Source: Mycobacterium sp. IS-836 (lineage in GTDB: Bacteria > Actinomycetota > Actinomycetes > Mycobacteriales > Mycobacteriaceae). From it: 64,000 nucleotides of DNA. Within the stretch, counting starts at the first letter, position 1; every line of letters begins with the position of its first letter. The notes beneath the pieces were generated by a model that was not told where the DNA came from, did no database searches, and saw only the letters and a list, made by a program, of their open reading frames with translations. Positions 1-11,665 of the stretch are shown piece after piece. Made by a program: the position numbers and the translations under genes. The DNA is taken from NCBI RefSeq assembly GCF_001954275.1, contig NZ_MBEU01000003.1:1-64000 (forward strand), in the 5' to 3' direction.

Positions 1-799
1 CAGCGTCGGTGATCTGCTCGCCGACATCCAGGACGCTCGCTCGACGACGCACACGCGGCTCGGCCAGCCCGGCCGACCACAGGCACGCCTCGCGGACCGA
101 ACCGCCGTACGACGTCACCTCGATTTCACCGTCGAAGCCGGCACGCCGCAGGTATTCGAAATCTATTCCGGGACTGCACTTTACGATGAGGTCGCGGCCG
201 CTGTAGGCGTCGAGCAACTGGCCCAGGCCCGGTTGATAGTCGGCCGGGCGCCAACGCCGCCGCCCGCCCACCCTGCGCGCCGGATCGACGAGCACGACGG
301 CGTCGCGGGTGACCGGACGCAGCGCGTCGGCCCGGCACAAGGCAGCGCCGGGGCCCAGGTTGTGGCGCGCCATCGCCAGGCGCACCGGGTCGATGTCGCT
401 GCCCACCGCGTCGGTCCCCGCCGCGCCCAGTGCGGCCACCTCGGTGCCGATCGAACAGGTCGCGTCGTGAACCAATGGGCTCCCGGCCTTTGCGAACCGC
501 TTCGCCCGGTGCAGGGCCACCGGCGCCGCGGTCGCCTGCTGCAGGGCCTCGTCGGTGAACAGCCAAGCGGACACGTCACCGAGCTGGCCGAGCTTGTCCG
601 CGGCGCGGCGGCGCAGCAACGTCGTCTCCACCAGAATCGGCGTCCGGGCCCCGAAGCGGGCACGCACGGAGGCGACGTCGGCGATGCGGGTGCGGTCCGT
701 CAGCGGCAGGTCGGCGACGGCGGCAAGCGCCGCCGTGCCCGCTTCCGACCGCAGATATTCGACGTCGGCGGTGCCGAAGCGCAGGCCGCCGACGCTCAG
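1..799 (-). CDS. THUMP-like class I SAM methyltransferase, 3' part cut by window edge
   Basis: The reading frame is open from about 799 down to the left edge, so the C-terminus is missing. It reads LRFGTADVEYLRSEAG near the start, then DATCSIGTEVAALGAAGTDA followed by GSDIDPVRLAMARHNLG (SAM-binding motif I and the acidic loop) and VVLVDPARR, a DPPR-like motif. This matches the Rv3037c family of THUMP-domain-like methyltransferases, probably RNA-directed, though the substrate is unknown. No ATG, GTG or TTG lies in frame near the overlap with the upstream methyltransferase gene. A CTG at 799 overlapping that gene's TGA is the only nearby candidate, so the start is uncertain. It is the last gene of a minus-strand run. 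Confidence 0.75.
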   Translation of the reverse strand, partial: MSVGGLRFGTADVEYLRSEAGTAALAAVADLPLTDRTRIADVASVRARFGARTPILVETTLLRRRAADKLGQLGDVSAWLFTDEALQQATAAPVALHRAKRFAKAGSPLVHDATCSIGTEVAALGAAGTDAVGSDIDPVRLAMARHNLGPGAALCRADALRPVTRDAVVLVDPARRVGGRRRWRPADYQPGLGQLLDAYSGRDLIVKCSPGIDFEYLRRAGFDGEIEVTSYGGSVREACLWSAGLAEPRVRRRASVLDVGEQITDA

Positions 800-1770
800 G
801 ACGGTTTGACCCCGGTGATCATCACGTTGTAGAACCAGCCCTTCGGCACCACATGCCGCATCACGTTGGCGTCCACCCAGCTGAGGGTCTTCCAGCTGGT
901 GAATGCGAATTTCGCCCAGCCCCAGCCCAGCCGCCCCGGCGGCACCGCGCACTCGAAGGTCCGCAGGGGCCAGCCCAGCATCGCGGCGGTGAACTCGACG
1001 GTGGAGGTCGCGACGTCGACGGCTCCGGCGCTGGTGGCCATCCGCTCCAGGTCTTCCGGCGCGAAGGTGTGCAGGTCGACGAGCGCCTCGAGCGCCGCGG
1101 CGCGCGACGACTCGTCCAGCTCGGCCTGCGGTCGCCGCCACCCGGTCAGTCCGGGCAACTTGGTGGCGTTGGTGACGATCCGCCAGGTCAGTGTCGAGAG
1201 CGCGCGCGCATAGACCTCGCCGGCATTGCTCGGTTCCCCGGCGAAGACGAACCGGCCGCCCGGGCGCAGCACCCGGACCACCTCGCGCAGCGACAGCTCG
1301 ACGTCGGGAATGTGATGCAGGACGGCGTGCCCGACCACCAGATCGAAGGTGTCGTCGTCATACGGGATGCCCTCGGCGTCGGCCACCCGGCCGTCGATGT
1401 CGAGCCCCAGCGATTGTCCGTTGCGGGTGGCGACCTTGACCATGCCGGGCGAGAGATCGGTGACAGAACCGCGGCGGGCAACGCCGGACTGGATCAGGTT
1501 CAGCAGGAAAAACCCTGTCCCGCAACCCACTTCGAGGGCCCGGTCGTAGGGCAGTTCGCGCAGGACGTGCTCGGGCGCGATGGCGTCGAAGCAGTCCCGG
1601 GCGTAATCGATGCAGCGCTGGTCATACGAGATCGACCATTTCTCGTCGTACGTCTCGGCTTCCCAGTCGTGGTAGAGCACCTGCGCGAGCTTGCTGTCGT
1701 GGCGGGCGGCTTCGACCTGCTCGGCGGTGGCACGCGGGTTGGGGACGGCGTCAGTCGAACTCCTCGTCAT
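796..1770 (-). CDS. Class I SAM-dependent methyltransferase (Rv3038c-like)
   Basis: The protein has 324 residues. Motif I is ALEVGCGTGFFLLNL, followed by an acidic loop (VTDLSPGMVKVA), VADAEGIPYDDDTFDLVVGH and HHIPDVELSLREVVRVLRPGG. These are the hallmarks of small-molecule methyltransferases with the UbiE-type fold. The C-terminal part (LGWGWAKFAFTSWKTLSWVD) is hydrophobic and may contact membrane or lipid. The ATG at 1770 lies 10 bases after the echA17 stop on the same strand, so the two are probably cotranscribed. The substrate cannot be told from sequence. Confidence 0.85.
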   Translation of the reverse strand: MTRSSTDAVPNPRATAEQVEAARHDSKLAQVLYHDWEAETYDEKWSISYDQRCIDYARDCFDAIAPEHVLRELPYDRALEVGCGTGFFLLNLIQSGVARRGSVTDLSPGMVKVATRNGQSLGLDIDGRVADAEGIPYDDDTFDLVVGHAVLHHIPDVELSLREVVRVLRPGGRFVFAGEPSNAGEVYARALSTLTWRIVTNATKLPGLTGWRRPQAELDESSRAAALEALVDLHTFAPEDLERMATSAGAVDVATSTVEFTAAMLGWPLRTFECAVPPGRLGWGWAKFAFTSWKTLSWVDANVMRHVVPKGWFYNVMITGVKPS

Positions 1771-1780
1771 GCAGGGCAGC

Positions 1781-2464
1781 CTAACCGGCGCCCGGAGCCG
1801 GGTCGAAGACGGCGTTGATGCCGGCCTTGGCGGCGGCCAGCGCGCGCGACGGCCCGTCGAGGAAGCGGCGGGCCCACCCCGCGGCGGCGTCGTAGACGTC
1901 GTCGGGAGCCACCATCTCGTCGATCAGGCCCAGCGCCAGGGCCTCCTCGGCGTCGAAGAAGCGCCCGCTGAACACCAGGTCCTTGGCCCGGCTCGCCCCG
2001 GCCACGCGGGCCAGGCGAGCCATTGCGCCGCCGCCGGGGACCAGGCCCGCCAGTATCTCCGTCGCCCCGAACTTGACGTTGTCGCCGCTGACCCGCCAGT
2101 CGGCGGCCAGGGCCAGGGTGAGGCCGGCGCCCAGCGCATATCCGGTGATCGCTGCCACGGTCGGCTTGGGGATCGCCGCGACGGCGTCGACGGCCTCCCG
2201 GCGCACCCGGGCCGCGGTGTCGGCCTCGCTCGGGCTCAGCGTCCGCAGCTCGGGCATGTCGTCGCCGGCGGAGAAGATTTCGTGGCCACCGAACAGGATG
2301 ACGGCGCCGACGTCGTCGCGGCGCCCCAGCTCGTCGGCCGCGGCCGCGATCTCGCGGTAGACCTGCCGGGTCATCGCGTTCGTGGGTGGCCGCGACAGCA
2401 GCAACATGGCCAGGCCCGCATCCCGCGAGCCGTCACTGACCACCACGCTGACGAACTCGCTCAA
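1781..2464 (-). CDS. echA17: Enoyl-CoA hydratase/isomerase EchA17, short C-terminus
   Basis: The protein has 227 residues from a TTG start at 2464, which gives a 4-base overlap with the Nudix stop. A GTG at 2473 is an alternative. Crotonase features are SRPPTNAM, the oxyanion-hole segment [13 protein letters not shown], and [20 protein letters not shown]. The family hydrates 2-enoyl-CoA in beta-oxidation. The M. tuberculosis protein is, from memory, about 254 residues with a charged C-terminal helix (ERIAAERRRY). Here the chain ends early at [11 protein letters not shown], so that helix, part of the crotonase trimer interface, is absent. It sits in an operon with the Nudix and methyltransferase genes. 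Confidence 0.85.
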   Translation of the reverse strand: MSEFVSVVVSDGSRDAGLAMLLLSRPPTNAMTRQVYREIAAAADELGRRDDVGAVILFGGHEIFSAGDDMPELRTLSPSEADTAARVRREAVDAVAAIPKPTVAAITGYALGAGLTLALAADWRVSGDNVKFGATEILAGLVPGGGAMARLARVAGASRAKDLVFSGRFFDAEEALALGLIDEMVAPDDVYDAAAGWARRFLDGPSRALAAAKAGINAVFDPAPGAG

Positions 2465-3294
2465 TGCCGCCACCCCATTCCCCCGGCCTCGCGCGCCTGG
2501 TGGTAGCGGTCGGAGTCGAAGAACTCGAAAATCCAGTTGTCGCCCTGGATTTCGAGATGCGGCTGCACGGGCACGATCTGCCGTTCGACCGCCAGCACGT
2601 CGGCCACCGTGTGGCCGGCGAGCGAGTCCAGCTGCGTCCACGTCGGCGGCAGCAAGAAGCAACGGCCGGCGGCGAAGTCGTCGATGGCGGCCTGCGGCGT
2701 GGTCCACCCGGCGCGGTCGGATTCGGTGTTCTCACCGTCGGCACGCTGACCCCGCGGCAGCGCGGCCACAAAGAAATAGGTGTCGTATCGGCGGGTCCGT
2801 TCGGCCTCCGGGGTGACCCAATTGGCCCACGGCCGAAGCAGGTCGGCCCGCAGCTCCAGGTTTTCCCGGCGCAGGAAGTCCGCGAAGGACAGCGTGCCGG
2901 CGGCCAGCGCGCGGCGGGCGTCGCCGTATACCGAGGCGTCGCCGACGAGACTGTCCGGTGCCGAACCGGCCTGGCCCGCCGGCCCCGCGAAAAGCACCCC
3001 CGACTCCTCGAAGGTCTCGCGGGCCGCGGCGCAAACCAGGGCCTCGGCCAGTTCGGGTTCGATGCCGAAGCGCTGCGCCCACCACTGCGGAGGCGGCCCC
3101 GCCCACGCGATGTCGGCGTTGCGGTCGCGGTCGTCGACGCCGCCGCCCGGGAACACCATCGTGCCCGCCGCGAATTCCATCCGCGAGTGCCGGCGCATCA
3201 GGAACACGCTCAGGCCGGGCCCTGCGTCGCGGATCAGCATCACGGTCGCGGCCGGCCGCGGAACCAGTGGAGCCTCGTCGTGCGGTGCGGTCAT
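2461..3294 (-). CDS. Nudix hydrolase (Rv3040c-like)
   Basis: The protein has 277 residues. The Nudix box is split by an insertion: [14 protein letters not shown] comes first and [10 protein letters not shown], with the catalytic REtxEE-type helix, follows about 40 residues later after [16 protein letters not shown]. This spaced arrangement is typical of the NUDT19/CoA-pyrophosphatase-like group, whose members hydrolyse CoA or acyl-CoA diphosphates. That fits its place beside echA17. The ATG at 3294 overlaps the TGA of the ABC gene (ATGA), indicating translational coupling. The substrate is inferred. Confidence 0.85.
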   Translation of the reverse strand: MTAPHDEAPLVPRPAATVMLIRDAGPGLSVFLMRRHSRMEFAAGTMVFPGGGVDDRDRNADIAWAGPPPQWWAQRFGIEPELAEALVCAAARETFEESGVLFAGPAGQAGSAPDSLVGDASVYGDARRALAAGTLSFADFLRRENLELRADLLRPWANWVTPEAERTRRYDTYFFVAALPRGQRADGENTESDRAGWTTPQAAIDDFAAGRCFLLPPTWTQLDSLAGHTVADVLAVERQIVPVQPHLEIQGDNWIFEFFDSDRYHQAREAGGMGWRH

Positions 3295-4133
3295 AGCAGC
3301 CTCCGGTGGGCCGCGCGGCTGCGGACGCGCCGCGCGAAATAGCGCCCGTCGACCATCTCGAGGGCGATCGACTGGCCGAACGCCGCCGACAGGTTCTCGG
3401 CGGTGAGCACGTCGGCCAGCAGCCCCGCCGCGACCACCCGACCCTCCGACAGCAGCATGCAGTGGCTGAAGCCGGGGGGAACTTCCTCGACGTGATGGGT
3501 GACCAGCACCAGCGCGGGCGCGTCGGGGTCGGCGGCCAGATCGGCCAGCCTGGCCACCAACTCCTCCCGGCCGCCCAGGTCCAGGCCGGCGGCGGGCTCG
3601 TCGAGCAGCAGCAACTCCGGGTCGGTCATCAGGGCGCGGGCGATCTGCACCCGTTTGCGTTCGCCTTCCGACAGCGTGCCGTAGCTGCGCTCCGCGAGAT
3701 GCTCGGCGCCCAGGCTCTCCAGCATGTCGATCGCGCGCCGGTAGTCGATGTCTTCGTAGCGCTCCCGCCATCGGCCGAGCACCGCGTAGCCGGCCGAGAC
3801 GACGAGATCGCGCACCACTTCGTCGTCGGGCACGCGCTGCGCGAGCGCCGAGGATGACAGGCCGATGCGGGCGCGCAACTCCGTGACGTCGACGCGGCCC
3901 AGCCGCTCGCCGAGCACGTGGGCGACGCCCGACGATGGGTGCTCGGCCGCCGCGGCGATCCGCAGCAGCGACGTCTTGCCGGCGCCGTTGGGGCCGACGA
4001 TCACCCACCGCTCGTCGAGTTCGACCGCCCAGTCCACCGGCCCGACCAAGGTGCGCCCGCCGCGGCGCAACGACACACCCCGCAAGTCGATCAGCAGATC
4101 GGGATCGGATGCGGTGTCGCCGGTTTCGGGCAC
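3291..4133 (-). CDS. Stand-alone ABC ATPase (Rv3041c-like)
   Basis: The 280-residue single nucleotide-binding domain shows Walker A GPNGAGKTSLLRIAA, Q-loop region, signature LSEGERKRVQIARAL, Walker B LLLLDEPAAGLDL and switch His in VLVTHHVEEVP. No membrane or substrate-binding partner is adjacent, so it may serve an unlinked permease or, like ModF/YlmA-type proteins, a non-transport role. It heads the tight block ABC-Nudix-echA17-methyltransferases and lies 60 bases after serB2 with no obvious terminator between them. Confidence 0.88.
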   Translation of the reverse strand: MPETGDTASDPDLLIDLRGVSLRRGGRTLVGPVDWAVELDERWVIVGPNGAGKTSLLRIAAAAEHPSSGVAHVLGERLGRVDVTELRARIGLSSSALAQRVPDDEVVRDLVVSAGYAVLGRWRERYEDIDYRRAIDMLESLGAEHLAERSYGTLSEGERKRVQIARALMTDPELLLLDEPAAGLDLGGREELVARLADLAADPDAPALVLVTHHVEEVPPGFSHCMLLSEGRVVAAGLLADVLTAENLSAAFGQSIALEMVDGRYFARRVRSRAAHRRLL

Positions 4134-4193
4134 CCGATCATCGTGCCGTACCGCGCCGCCGCCTAGGCCGCCGGGTGCTTGCCCGTGGCGCCA

Positions 4194-5465
<1,272 letters not shown>

Positions 5466-7211
5466 TCAGCTGCGAACGCTGACGTCGTCGGCTCTGGTGA
5501 CGTCGCCGCTCGCCGGCCCATGGGCTCGGCCCACGTGCGCCTCGGCGCGCAGCCGCTCGACCATGTGCGGGTAGTGCAGCTCGAATGCCGGTCGCTCCGA
5601 ACGGATTCGGGGCAGCTCGGTGAAGTTGTGCCGCGGCGGTGGGCAACTGGTCGCCCACTCCAGCGAGTTGCCGTAGCCCCACGGGTCGTCGACCGTGACG
5701 ACCTCGCCGTAGCGCCAGCTCTTGAAGACGTTCCAGACGAACGGGAACATCGACGCGCCCAGGATGAACGCCCCGATAGTCGAGACGATGTTCAGGGGCT
5801 GGAAGCCGTCGGTGGGCAGGTAGTCCGCGTAGCGGCGCGGCATACCCTGATCGCCCAGCCAGTGCTGCACCAGGAACGTGGTGTGAAAGCCGATGAACGT
5901 CAACCAGAAGTGCAGCTTGCCCAGCCGCTCGTCGAGCAGCCGGCCGGTCATCTTCGGGAACCAGAAGTAGATACCGGCGAAGGTGGAGAACACGATGGTG
6001 CCGAACAGGACGTAGTGGAAGTGCGCCACAACGAAATAGGTGTCGGTCACGTGGAAGTCCAGCGGCGGGCTGGCCAGCAGGATGCCGGTCAGACCGCCCA
6101 GCAGGAAGGTCACCAGGAAGCCCACCGAGAACAGCATTGGCGTCTCAAAGGTCAACTGGCCCTTCCACATTGTGAAGGTCCAGTTGAAGAACTTGATCCC
6201 GGTCGGCACCGCGATCAGATACGTCATGAACGAAAAGAACGGCAGCAGAACGGCTCCCGTGGCGAACATGTGGTGCGCCCACACCGCCACCGACAGCGCG
6301 GCGATCGACAGGGTCGCGTAGACCAGCGTGGTGTAACCGAAGACCGGCTTGCGGGAGAACACCGGGATCACCTCGGTGATGATCCCGAAGAACGGCAGCG
6401 CGATGATGTACACCTCGGGATGGCCGAAGAACCAGAACAGGTGCTGCCACAACAGAACTCCGCCGTTGGCCGCGTCGTAGACGTGGGCGCCGAGGTGCCG
6501 GTCGGCGGCCAGGCCGAACAGCGCCGCGGTGAGCAACGGGAACGCGATCAGCACCAGGATGGACGTCACCAGGATGTTCCAGGTGAAGATCGGCATCCGG
6601 AACATCGTCATCCCCGGTGCGCGCATGCAGACGACCGTGGTGATCATGTTGACCGCGCCCAGGATGGTGCCCAGACCCGCGACGATCAGACCCATGATCC
6701 ACAGGTCTCCGCCCGCGCCGGGTGAGTGGATGGCGTCGGACAGCGGGGTGTAGGCCGTCCAGCCGAAGTCCGCGGCCCCGCCCGGAACGACGAAACCGGC
6801 CATACCCATGGTGGCGCCGAACAAGAACAACCAGAACGAGAAGGCGTTGAGCCGCGGGAAGGCGACGTCGGGCGCGCCGATTTGCAGCGGCAGGACCAGG
6901 TTGGCGAAACCGAACACGATCGGCGTCGCGTAGAACAGCAGCATGATCGTGCCGTGCATGGTGAACAGCTGGTTGAACTGCTCGTTCGACAGGAACTGCA
7001 GACCCGGCGCGGCCAACTCGGTGCGCATCAACAGCGCCAGCAGCCCGCCGATGAAGAAGAAGATGAAGCAGGCGACGCAGTACATGATGCCGATCAGCTT
7101 GTGATCGGTGGTCGTGATCAGTTTGTAGATGAGGTTCCCTTTGGGACCGGTTCTGGCCGGATACGGGCGGACGGCCTCGAGTTCTCCCAAGGGGGGCGCT
7201 TCAGCTGTCAA
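5466..7211 (-). CDS. ctaD: Cytochrome c oxidase (aa3) subunit I CtaD
   Basis: The 581-residue polytopic membrane protein is the catalytic subunit of the aa3 terminal oxidase of the bcc-aa3 supercomplex. Ligand motifs are [14 protein letters not shown] (low-spin haem His), [14 protein letters not shown] (CuB His and the cross-linked Tyr), AHHMFATG (CuB His pair) and [10 protein letters not shown] (haem a3 and a His). I chose the TTG at 7211 because GGAGGAG stands just upstream (about 7215-7221) and because the chain then begins [20 protein letters not shown] as in mycobacterial homologues. A TTG at 7223 is also in frame. A 125-137 base divergent gap separates it from fecB. Confidence 0.95.
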   Translation of the reverse strand: MTAEAPPLGELEAVRPYPARTGPKGNLIYKLITTTDHKLIGIMYCVACFIFFFIGGLLALLMRTELAAPGLQFLSNEQFNQLFTMHGTIMLLFYATPIVFGFANLVLPLQIGAPDVAFPRLNAFSFWLFLFGATMGMAGFVVPGGAADFGWTAYTPLSDAIHSPGAGGDLWIMGLIVAGLGTILGAVNMITTVVCMRAPGMTMFRMPIFTWNILVTSILVLIAFPLLTAALFGLAADRHLGAHVYDAANGGVLLWQHLFWFFGHPEVYIIALPFFGIITEVIPVFSRKPVFGYTTLVYATLSIAALSVAVWAHHMFATGAVLLPFFSFMTYLIAVPTGIKFFNWTFTMWKGQLTFETPMLFSVGFLVTFLLGGLTGILLASPPLDFHVTDTYFVVAHFHYVLFGTIVFSTFAGIYFWFPKMTGRLLDERLGKLHFWLTFIGFHTTFLVQHWLGDQGMPRRYADYLPTDGFQPLNIVSTIGAFILGASMFPFVWNVFKSWRYGEVVTVDDPWGYGNSLEWATSCPPPRHNFTELPRIRSERPAFELHYPHMVERLRAEAHVGRAHGPASGDVTRADDVSVRS

Positions 7212-7244
7212 CAGCTCCTCCAAACATTCTCGGACCGGGGCCCA

Positions 7245-7257
7245 GAACCAATGGTTC
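7245..7257. promoter_or_regulatory. Small palindrome in the ctaD-fecB divergent gap
   Basis: GAACC-AAT-GGTTC is a perfect 5-base-arm inverted repeat in the only divergent promoter gap of this region. It lies about 35 bases upstream of the ctaD TTG. It could be a regulator site, but short arms like these arise by chance. Confidence 0.2.
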
Positions 7258-7348
7258 GAATCTTAGCCTTCGATCAGGTCGGTGGCGGGCCTGGTCCTAC
7301 AAACTGTCGTAATCGGCTCCGAAGTCGCCGGATGTTAGCGTCGGACGC

Positions 7349-8455
7349 GTGCAAATCGGCGGGAGGCGATCGATTCCGGGCGCCGCCGCAGCGGTGACGG
7401 TGGCCGCAGCACTGGTCGTGGCGTGCGGCGGTTGCGGGTCCGGATCCGGCTCCAAACCGTCGGCCCGATCGCTGGTCACGCCCACCACCCAGATCGCCGG
7501 GGCCGGGGTGCTGGGAAACGACCGCCAGCCCGACGAGTCGTGCGTGCGGGACGCGGCCGCGGCCGACCCGGGGCCGCCGACGCGGCAGGCCCACAATGCC
7601 GCCGGGGTCACCCCCGACGTCGCTACCGTTCCCGCCGAGGCGCAGCGCATCGTGGCGCTCTCGGGTGATCAGCTCGACGCCCTGTGCGCGCTCGGCCTGC
7701 AATCCCGCGTCGTGGCCGCCGCCCTGCCGGACGGCTCGCCGAGTCAGCCGTCCTATCTGGGCAAGGCGGTCCACGGCTTGCCCGGCGTCGGAACGCGCAG
7801 CAATCCCGACCTGAAAGCGATCGCGGCGGCCCACCCGGATTTGATCCTGGGCTCGCAGGGGTTGACGCCGAAGTTGTACCCGCAGCTGGCGGCGATCGCC
7901 CCGACGGTGTTCACCGCGGCCCCGGGCGCCGCCTGGCAGGACAACCTGCGCGGCGTCGGCGCGGCCACGGCCCGTGGCGGCGCGGTCGACGGACTGATCG
8001 GCGGCTTCACCCAGCGGGCCACGCAGATCGGCGCCAGCCACGACGCGGCCCACTTCCAGGCGTCAGTCGTGCAGCTGACCACCACCAGCATCCGGATCTA
8101 CGGGTCGAACAACTTTCCGGCCAGCGTGCTCACCGCGGTCGGCGTGGACCGGCCGGCCGCGCAGCGGTTCACCGACAAGCCCTACATCGAGGTCGCCGCC
8201 ACCGATGCCGACCTCGCGAAGGTGCCGAATCTGTCCGCCGCCGATGCCGACGTGATCTACGTGTCGTGCGCCACCCCCGCCGCCGCGGACCGCGCCGCCA
8301 CTGTCCTGGACAGCGACTCGTGGCGCAAGCTGTCCGCCTATCACGACAACCGGGTTTACGTGGTCAACGATGAGATATGGCAGACCGGCGAGGGCGTGAT
8401 CGCCGCCCGCGGCATCGTGGACGATCTTCGCTTGCTCAACGCCCCGATCAACTAA
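7349..8455 (+). CDS. fecB: Fe(III)-siderophore/haem substrate-binding lipoprotein FecB
   Basis: The protein has 368 residues from a GTG. The signal peptide ends in a lipobox (ALVVACGGCGSG), so it should be lipidated and anchored outside the membrane. The mature part is a type III periplasmic-binding fold: AQRIVALSGDQLDALCALGL, AAHPDLILGSQGL, and a closing lobe ending YHDNRVYVVNDEIW. The ordering matches Rv3044. No permease genes are linked, as in M. tuberculosis, so it probably works with an unlinked system. The exact ligand is not shown by the sequence. Confidence 0.9.
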   Translation: MQIGGRRSIPGAAAAVTVAAALVVACGGCGSGSGSKPSARSLVTPTTQIAGAGVLGNDRQPDESCVRDAAAADPGPPTRQAHNAAGVTPDVATVPAEAQRIVALSGDQLDALCALGLQSRVVAAALPDGSPSQPSYLGKAVHGLPGVGTRSNPDLKAIAAAHPDLILGSQGLTPKLYPQLAAIAPTVFTAAPGAAWQDNLRGVGAATARGGAVDGLIGGFTQRATQIGASHDAAHFQASVVQLTTTSIRIYGSNNFPASVLTAVGVDRPAAQRFTDKPYIEVAATDADLAKVPNLSAADADVIYVSCATPAAADRAATVLDSDSWRKLSAYHDNRVYVVNDEIWQTGEGVIAARGIVDDLRLLNAPIN

Positions 8456-8481
8456 TGAACCGGCCGATTGGCCTAAAAACC

Positions 8482-8501
8482 TTACCTTAGCTAAGCTTTT
8501 C
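8482..8501. promoter_or_regulatory. AT-rich palindrome upstream of adhC
   Basis: CTTAGCTAAG is a perfect 10-base palindrome inside an AT-rich stretch (CCTTACCTTAGCTAAGC), between the fecB stop and the adhC start. The local AT-richness stands out against the GC-rich surroundings and may mark the adhC promoter. A resemblance to IdeR boxes was considered and is weak. Confidence 0.25.
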
Positions 8502-8533
8502 TAGGACGCAACGAAATCGAAGAGGGATCTGCC

Positions 8534-9574
8534 ATGAGCACTGTTTCGGCGTATGCCGCGACATCGGCGACCGCGCCGCTGACCAAGACCACCATCACCC
8601 GCCGCGACCCCGGTCCGCACGACGTAGCGATCGACATCAAGTTCGCCGGGATCTGCCACTCCGACATCCACACCGTCAAAGCCGAATGGGGCCAACCGAA
8701 TTACCCGGTGGTCCCCGGCCACGAGATCGCCGGCGTGGTGTCCGAGGTCGGTTCGGAGGTCACCAAGTACAAGGTCGGCGACCACGTCGGCGTGGGCTGC
8801 ATGGTCAACTCGTGTGGCGAGTGCAGTAGCTGCAAGGCCGGACTGGAGCAGTACTGCAAACCGGGCGCGACCTTCACCTACAACTCGATCGACAAGGACG
8901 GAACGTCCACGCAGGGCGGTTACAGCGAGGCGATCGTCGTCGACGAGAACTTCGTCGTGCGCATCCCCGACTCGCTGCCGCTGGACAAGGCGGCGCCCCT
9001 GCTGTGCGCGGGCATCACGCTGTTCTCGCCGCTGCGGCACTGGAACGCCGGGGCGGACACCCGCCTGGCGATCATCGGCCTGGGCGGCCTGGGGCACATG
9101 GGCGTCAAGCTGGGCGCCGCGATGGGCGCCGAGATAACGGTGCTGTCGCAGTCGCTGAAGAAGATGGAGGACGGGCTGCGCCTGGGCGCGAGCCACTACT
9201 ACGCGACGGCCGACCCCGACACCTTCAAGAAGCTGCGCAGCAACTTCGACCTGATCCTCAACACGGTGTCGGCGAACCTGAAGCTCAACGACTACCTCGG
9301 CCTGCTCGACGTCGACGGGACGCTGGTCGAGCTCGGCATTCCCGAGCATCCGATGGAGGTCGGCGCGTTCCCGCTGGCGCTGGCGCGGCGCAGCCTGTCC
9401 GGCTCGAACATCGGCGGGATCGCCGAGACCCAGGAAATGCTGGATTTCTGCGCCGAGCACGACGTGACGCCCGAAATCGAGCTCATCGAGCCGGACTACG
9501 TCAACGAAGCTTACGAGCGCGTGCTCGCCAGCGACGTGCGCTACCGCTTCGTCATCGACATCTCACGCCTGTGA
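8534..9574 (+). CDS. adhC: Zinc NADP(H)-dependent alcohol dehydrogenase AdhC
   Basis: The 346-residue medium-chain dehydrogenase is of the cinnamyl-alcohol type. Catalytic zinc ligands lie in [14 protein letters not shown] and GHEIAG, and the structural zinc loop is [15 protein letters not shown]. The Rossmann motif is [20 protein letters not shown]. It should reversibly reduce aldehydes to alcohols. The start is supported by GAAGAGGGATC just upstream of the ATG. Its 3' end overlaps the convergent DUF3349 gene by 12 bases. Confidence 0.93.
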   Translation: MSTVSAYAATSATAPLTKTTITRRDPGPHDVAIDIKFAGICHSDIHTVKAEWGQPNYPVVPGHEIAGVVSEVGSEVTKYKVGDHVGVGCMVNSCGECSSCKAGLEQYCKPGATFTYNSIDKDGTSTQGGYSEAIVVDENFVVRIPDSLPLDKAAPLLCAGITLFSPLRHWNAGADTRLAIIGLGGLGHMGVKLGAAMGAEITVLSQSLKKMEDGLRLGASHYYATADPDTFKKLRSNFDLILNTVSANLKLNDYLGLLDVDGTLVELGIPEHPMEVGAFPLALARRSLSGSNIGGIAETQEMLDFCAEHDVTPEIELIEPDYVNEAYERVLASDVRYRFVIDISRL

Positions 9575-9988
9575 GGCGCCCTCGGCCACACTGCGCCCGC
9601 ACGCGATCTCTTCAGCGGCCTCGCCATCTTCGTCACCGGGGATAACCTCGCTGACGTCGATGCCGGCCAGCGGCCATCCGGCGGCGGCCAGGGTGGCGGC
9701 GACGCGGCGGACGTTCTCCGGGCCGGGGTCGCGATGCGTCAGCTCGGAGATGGTCTCGGCGATCTCGTTGCCGTCGATCACGCCGTCGGTAATCGCGGGC
9801 GATCCTTTCGCGGTCAGGTTGCTCACGACCTCCTTGAGCTGATCGGCAGTCAGCGGCGTGCTGCGCAGCAGCGCCATCAGCGGCACCCGGTCGGGACCGG
9901 GCACGCCATCGGGGTAGCCGACTTGCAGCCAGCGGATTACCGACCGCAGGAAGTGGGGGTGATTGCGCGAAGAACCGGATGTGGTCAC
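9563..9988 (-). CDS. DUF3349 family protein (Rv3046c-like)
   Basis: The protein has 141 residues from a GTG at 9988 ([20 protein letters not shown]). It is soluble and mostly helical, with [20 protein letters not shown], followed by [20 protein letters not shown], and carries no catalytic motif. DUF3349 proteins are small conserved mycobacterial proteins of unknown function. It is convergent with adhC and divergent from the 10156 gene. Longer in-frame starts up to 10189 exist but run through low-quality sequence toward the divergent gene. Confidence 0.75.
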   Translation of the reverse strand: MTTSGSSRNHPHFLRSVIRWLQVGYPDGVPGPDRVPLMALLRSTPLTADQLKEVVSNLTAKGSPAITDGVIDGNEIAETISELTHRDPGPENVRRVAATLAAAGWPLAGIDVSEVIPGDEDGEAAEEIACGRSVAEGASQA

Positions 9989-10155
9989 CCCATCAGTGTC
10001 ATGGCTTCGCGGTCGCCCGCGCCACCGGGGCATCGCCCCGTCCCGACAATTCATGCCCCGTTCACCGCCCGTACCGTCGGCCGGCAGAATCCCCAGCCGC
10101 TGGTCAAAAACGGTTTTGGCGCTTTCTCGTTCGCCGCGCGGAGTACAGTCGAGCC

Positions 10156-10473
10156 ATGACCCGACCCAGCCCGAAGCTTCCCAAGCCAATCGCTTACGTG
10201 CATCTCAATAACCCGGGCGATCTGAAACCGGTCCGGGCGTTGCAGCGCGGCTTGGCGGCGCGCCTACGGGACATGGGCCTGGCCGTGCAAACCGAGAGCC
10301 TGCGGGAAATGCGCGTCCAGATGGGCCTGGACATGCAGGTCGTGTACGTCAACGTCCGCATGCCGATCCGCGACGGGGTGACGCTGCGCTTACCTGTGAT
10401 GGCGACGATCGCGCCGAGGTTTTACTCGCCCACCCAGGCCCAACACCTCGACGGTGTCGACGGCCACAACTGA
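10156..10473 (+). CDS. Conserved hypothetical protein, 105 residues
   Basis: I do not recognise a family. The protein begins TRPSPKLPKPIAYVHLNNPG and contains the repetitive segment MRVQMGLDMQVVYVNVRMPI and RDGVTLRLPVMATIAPRFYS. Third codon positions are strongly G/C throughout, as in true genes here, and the start lies close to the divergent DUF3349 gene. No membrane segments or signal peptide are seen. It is a real gene more likely than not, of unknown function. Confidence 0.55.
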   Translation: MTRPSPKLPKPIAYVHLNNPGDLKPVRALQRGLAARLRDMGLAVQTESLREMRVQMGLDMQVVYVNVRMPIRDGVTLRLPVMATIAPRFYSPTQAQHLDGVDGHN

Positions 10474-10495
10474 TCGACGACCGCCGGCGCGGGTT

Positions 10496-11482
<987 letters not shown>

Positions 11483-11518
11483 TCACCAGACCGTTTGCCT
11501 GCGGTACTCAGGCTTCAA

Positions 11519-11566
11519 ACACTACCCCTGGGGTGCGACAACCCGCGGCAACACAAGACGTTGTGC
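11519..11566. promoter_or_regulatory. Paired NrdR-type boxes upstream of nrdF2
   Basis: Box 1 is ACACTACCCCTGGGGT (11519-11534). Box 2 is ACACAAGACGTTGTGC (11551-11566), close to the known NrdR consensus pattern acaCwAtATaTwGtgt. Box starts are 32 bases apart, three helical turns. Box 1 is 49 bases from the nrdF2 ATG. The same two boxes with the same spacing lie upstream of nrdH. Confidence 0.8.
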
Positions 11567-11665
11567 TTGCGTGTCGCGAACTTCGCTTCACCGAGCGTGT
11601 ACTCATTGCGAAAAACGGACCGAAATCTCGCAGTGAGTGCACGTTCGGCGCGGAGGCAGCGCGGC

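Noticed and set aside
8482-8501. IdeR iron box near fecB/adhC
   Set aside because: The palindrome is even-spaced and matches the 19-base IdeR consensus only in TTAG and TAAG; it lies after fecB, not before it.
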